The translations under genes were made by a program, and so were the position numbers. Below are positions 62,901 to 64,000 of a stretch of 64,000 nt of DNA, piece by piece. Numbering within the stretch: position 1 is the first letter of the stretch; each line of letters starts with the position of its first letter. Source of the stretch: Pseudomonas sputi (lineage in GTDB: Bacteria; Pseudomonadota; Gammaproteobacteria; Pseudomonadales; Pseudomonadaceae). The stretch is from contig NZ_BQHI01000014.1 in the NCBI RefSeq assembly GCF_021603585.1, positions 1 through 64,000 on the forward strand, written 5' to 3'. The notes under the pieces are model-generated. The model had not been told where the DNA came from, made no database searches, and worked only from the letters and a program-made list of their open reading frames with translations.

Positions 62901-64000
62901 ATGCACAACGACGGGAATGTAGTGCCTCTGCACAAGGCCACTGCCGATCAGGCGACTCACTCGCCGCTCGCCCGCCTGCCTGTGATTCTGCTTCAGGTTC
63001 GCGACAAGGCTGCCCAGCGCCTGCGCAACGGTTTACAGGAGCTGTTCGATAACGCCGACGACACGCTTTTCGAAATGGCCGACCGGGCGCGTAACGACGT
63101 CGAACAGAACATCTTTTTCGAGGCCATGCGCGACCTGCGCCTCAAGCGCAAGCACATCGAGCGCGGTTTTCTTGAGCAGTTCTTCGAAGCCTTTGTCGGC
63201 CTCACTCAATTCGATCCCGTCCCCACTGTCCTCTCTCATGCCTTGCAGTGTGACGACACGACAGCACGCACCGATGACATGGAGCGCAACGTCGCGGTCC
63301 AAACCATGGTCGGTCGCGTACTGAATCGCGACGGGTTCGCCCTGGATCAACTGACCGCGCGATTCAATGCGCTGTTGGGCAAGACCCTGGACGATCACTA
63401 CAATCCGCTGGGCCCGGCGATGCTTTGCGAGTACTTCCTGCAGGCCGGGCGCAATCTGGGAGTGGAGATCAAGGTTAAACTGATCCTGCTCAAACTGTTC
63501 GAGCGCTATGTGCTGGCCGATACCGATCAACTCTACGCCGAAGCCAATCAGCTGCTGATTGCCACGGGCGTGTTGCCCGAGCTCAAGCCCGCACCGGCCC
63601 GTCGCGCCATCGATCAGGCTGTGGCCAGCGTGCAGAGCGAATTCGAGGGCATCGCTAAACCCCAGGCGGACGCGGCGGTGCAGGAAGTCTTCGCCGCGTT
63701 GCAGGAACTGCTGCTGCACGTGCGCGGCACCGTTGCGCCGACCCTTGAGCCCAGCGCTCCCGCCCAGCCAATTTCCACCCGCGACCTGCTGCGCCTGCTC
63801 TCGCACCTGCAGCAATACGTGCCGGCGCTGTCGTTGCAGGACGACTTCGATCTGCGCCATCAGCTTGAACAGTTGCTGACCCGGGTCAGCGTGCGCAGCG
63901 GCAAATCACGAATCGTCGGCGGGGCGGACGAGGACGTGATCAACCTGGTGGCCATGGTCTTCGACTGCATCCTTGATGATCGCAACCTGCCGGATTCGCT
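62901..64000 (+). CDS. DUF1631-family protein (3' partial)
   Basis: The gene begins at ATG 62901 behind GGAGG and is still open at the window end, so only the first 366 residues are visible. The sequence (MHNDGNVVPLHKATADQ..., then LQELFDNADDTLFEMADRARND and a long helical region) matches the DUF1631 family, large cytoplasmic proteins of unknown function in Pseudomonas, some of which carry a C-terminal PilZ-like region that would lie beyond this window. The 255-bp gap to nadC holds no supported gene. Confidence 0.85.
   Translation, partial: MHNDGNVVPLHKATADQATHSPLARLPVILLQVRDKAAQRLRNGLQELFDNADDTLFEMADRARNDVEQNIFFEAMRDLRLKRKHIERGFLEQFFEAFVGLTQFDPVPTVLSHALQCDDTTARTDDMERNVAVQTMVGRVLNRDGFALDQLTARFNALLGKTLDDHYNPLGPAMLCEYFLQAGRNLGVEIKVKLILLKLFERYVLADTDQLYAEANQLLIATGVLPELKPAPARRAIDQAVASVQSEFEGIAKPQADAAVQEVFAALQELLLHVRGTVAPTLEPSAPAQPISTRDLLRLLSHLQQYVPALSLQDDFDLRHQLEQLLTRVSVRSGKSRIVGGADEDVINLVAMVFDCILDDRNLPDS

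Overview
This is about 64 kb of high-GC chromosome from a Pseudomonas, most likely of the P. fluorescens group. The assignment rests on gene order. The run recN-grpE-dnaK-dnaJ-dapB-carA-carB-greA-(DUF4149)-yhbY-rlmE-ftsH-folP-glmM-tpiA-secG-tRNA-Leu-tRNA-fMet-rimP-nusA-infB-rbfA-truB-rpsO-pnp is the classic Pseudomonas housekeeping cluster. It is preceded by the equally typical smpB / ratA-rnfH / bamE / fur block, and small DUF6124/DUF3077 proteins, usual in fluorescent pseudomonads, are present. No database search was possible, so species is not assigned.

Layout. 1-3.5 kb: a D-amino-acid utilisation cluster (GntP permease cut by the window edge, RpiR regulator, D-aminoacylase). 3.6-12.4 kb: accessory core with a VOC protein, an AraC regulator, two small Pseudomonas-type proteins, a chemoreceptor, a probable envelope-lipid/LPS modification group (histidine phosphatase, PAP2 phosphatase, GT-C glycosyltransferase) and a RimJ/RimL acetyltransferase. 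12.5-19.3 kb: a lower-GC defence island ending beside ssrA (tmRNA). It carries a type III restriction-modification system (mod, res) and an Mrr-type nuclease, with a decayed gene fragment at its left edge. 19.4-28.9 kb: tmRNA, a small exported protein, and a complete lactate operon lldP-lutA-lutB-lutC-dld with divergent lldR and a recognisable LldR operator. 29-61 kb: the housekeeping block. 61-64 kb: tRNA-Thr, a DUF6388 protein, nadC and the start of a DUF1631 gene that runs off the window.

The most notable signal is an uninterrupted run of eleven G residues (13905-13915) inside the type III methyltransferase gene. With 11 G the gene is out of frame between its DPPY and FxGxG motifs; with 10 (or 13) G it would read through as one full-length Mod protein. 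This is the signature of a phase-variable methyltransferase (a possible phasevarion), which would be unusual in Pseudomonas, although a homopolymer sequencing error must be excluded first. The neighbouring Mrr-like nuclease makes the arrangement more interesting, because E. coli Mrr is known to attack DNA carrying certain type III methylation.

Other points of interest are a structured leader in front of a DUF6124 gene, a strong intrinsic terminator with an overlapping short ORF just before carA (probable attenuation), and a sigma-32-type promoter before grpE. The window also contains both tmRNA and its partner SmpB. No CRISPR array, integrase, transposase or rRNA was found.
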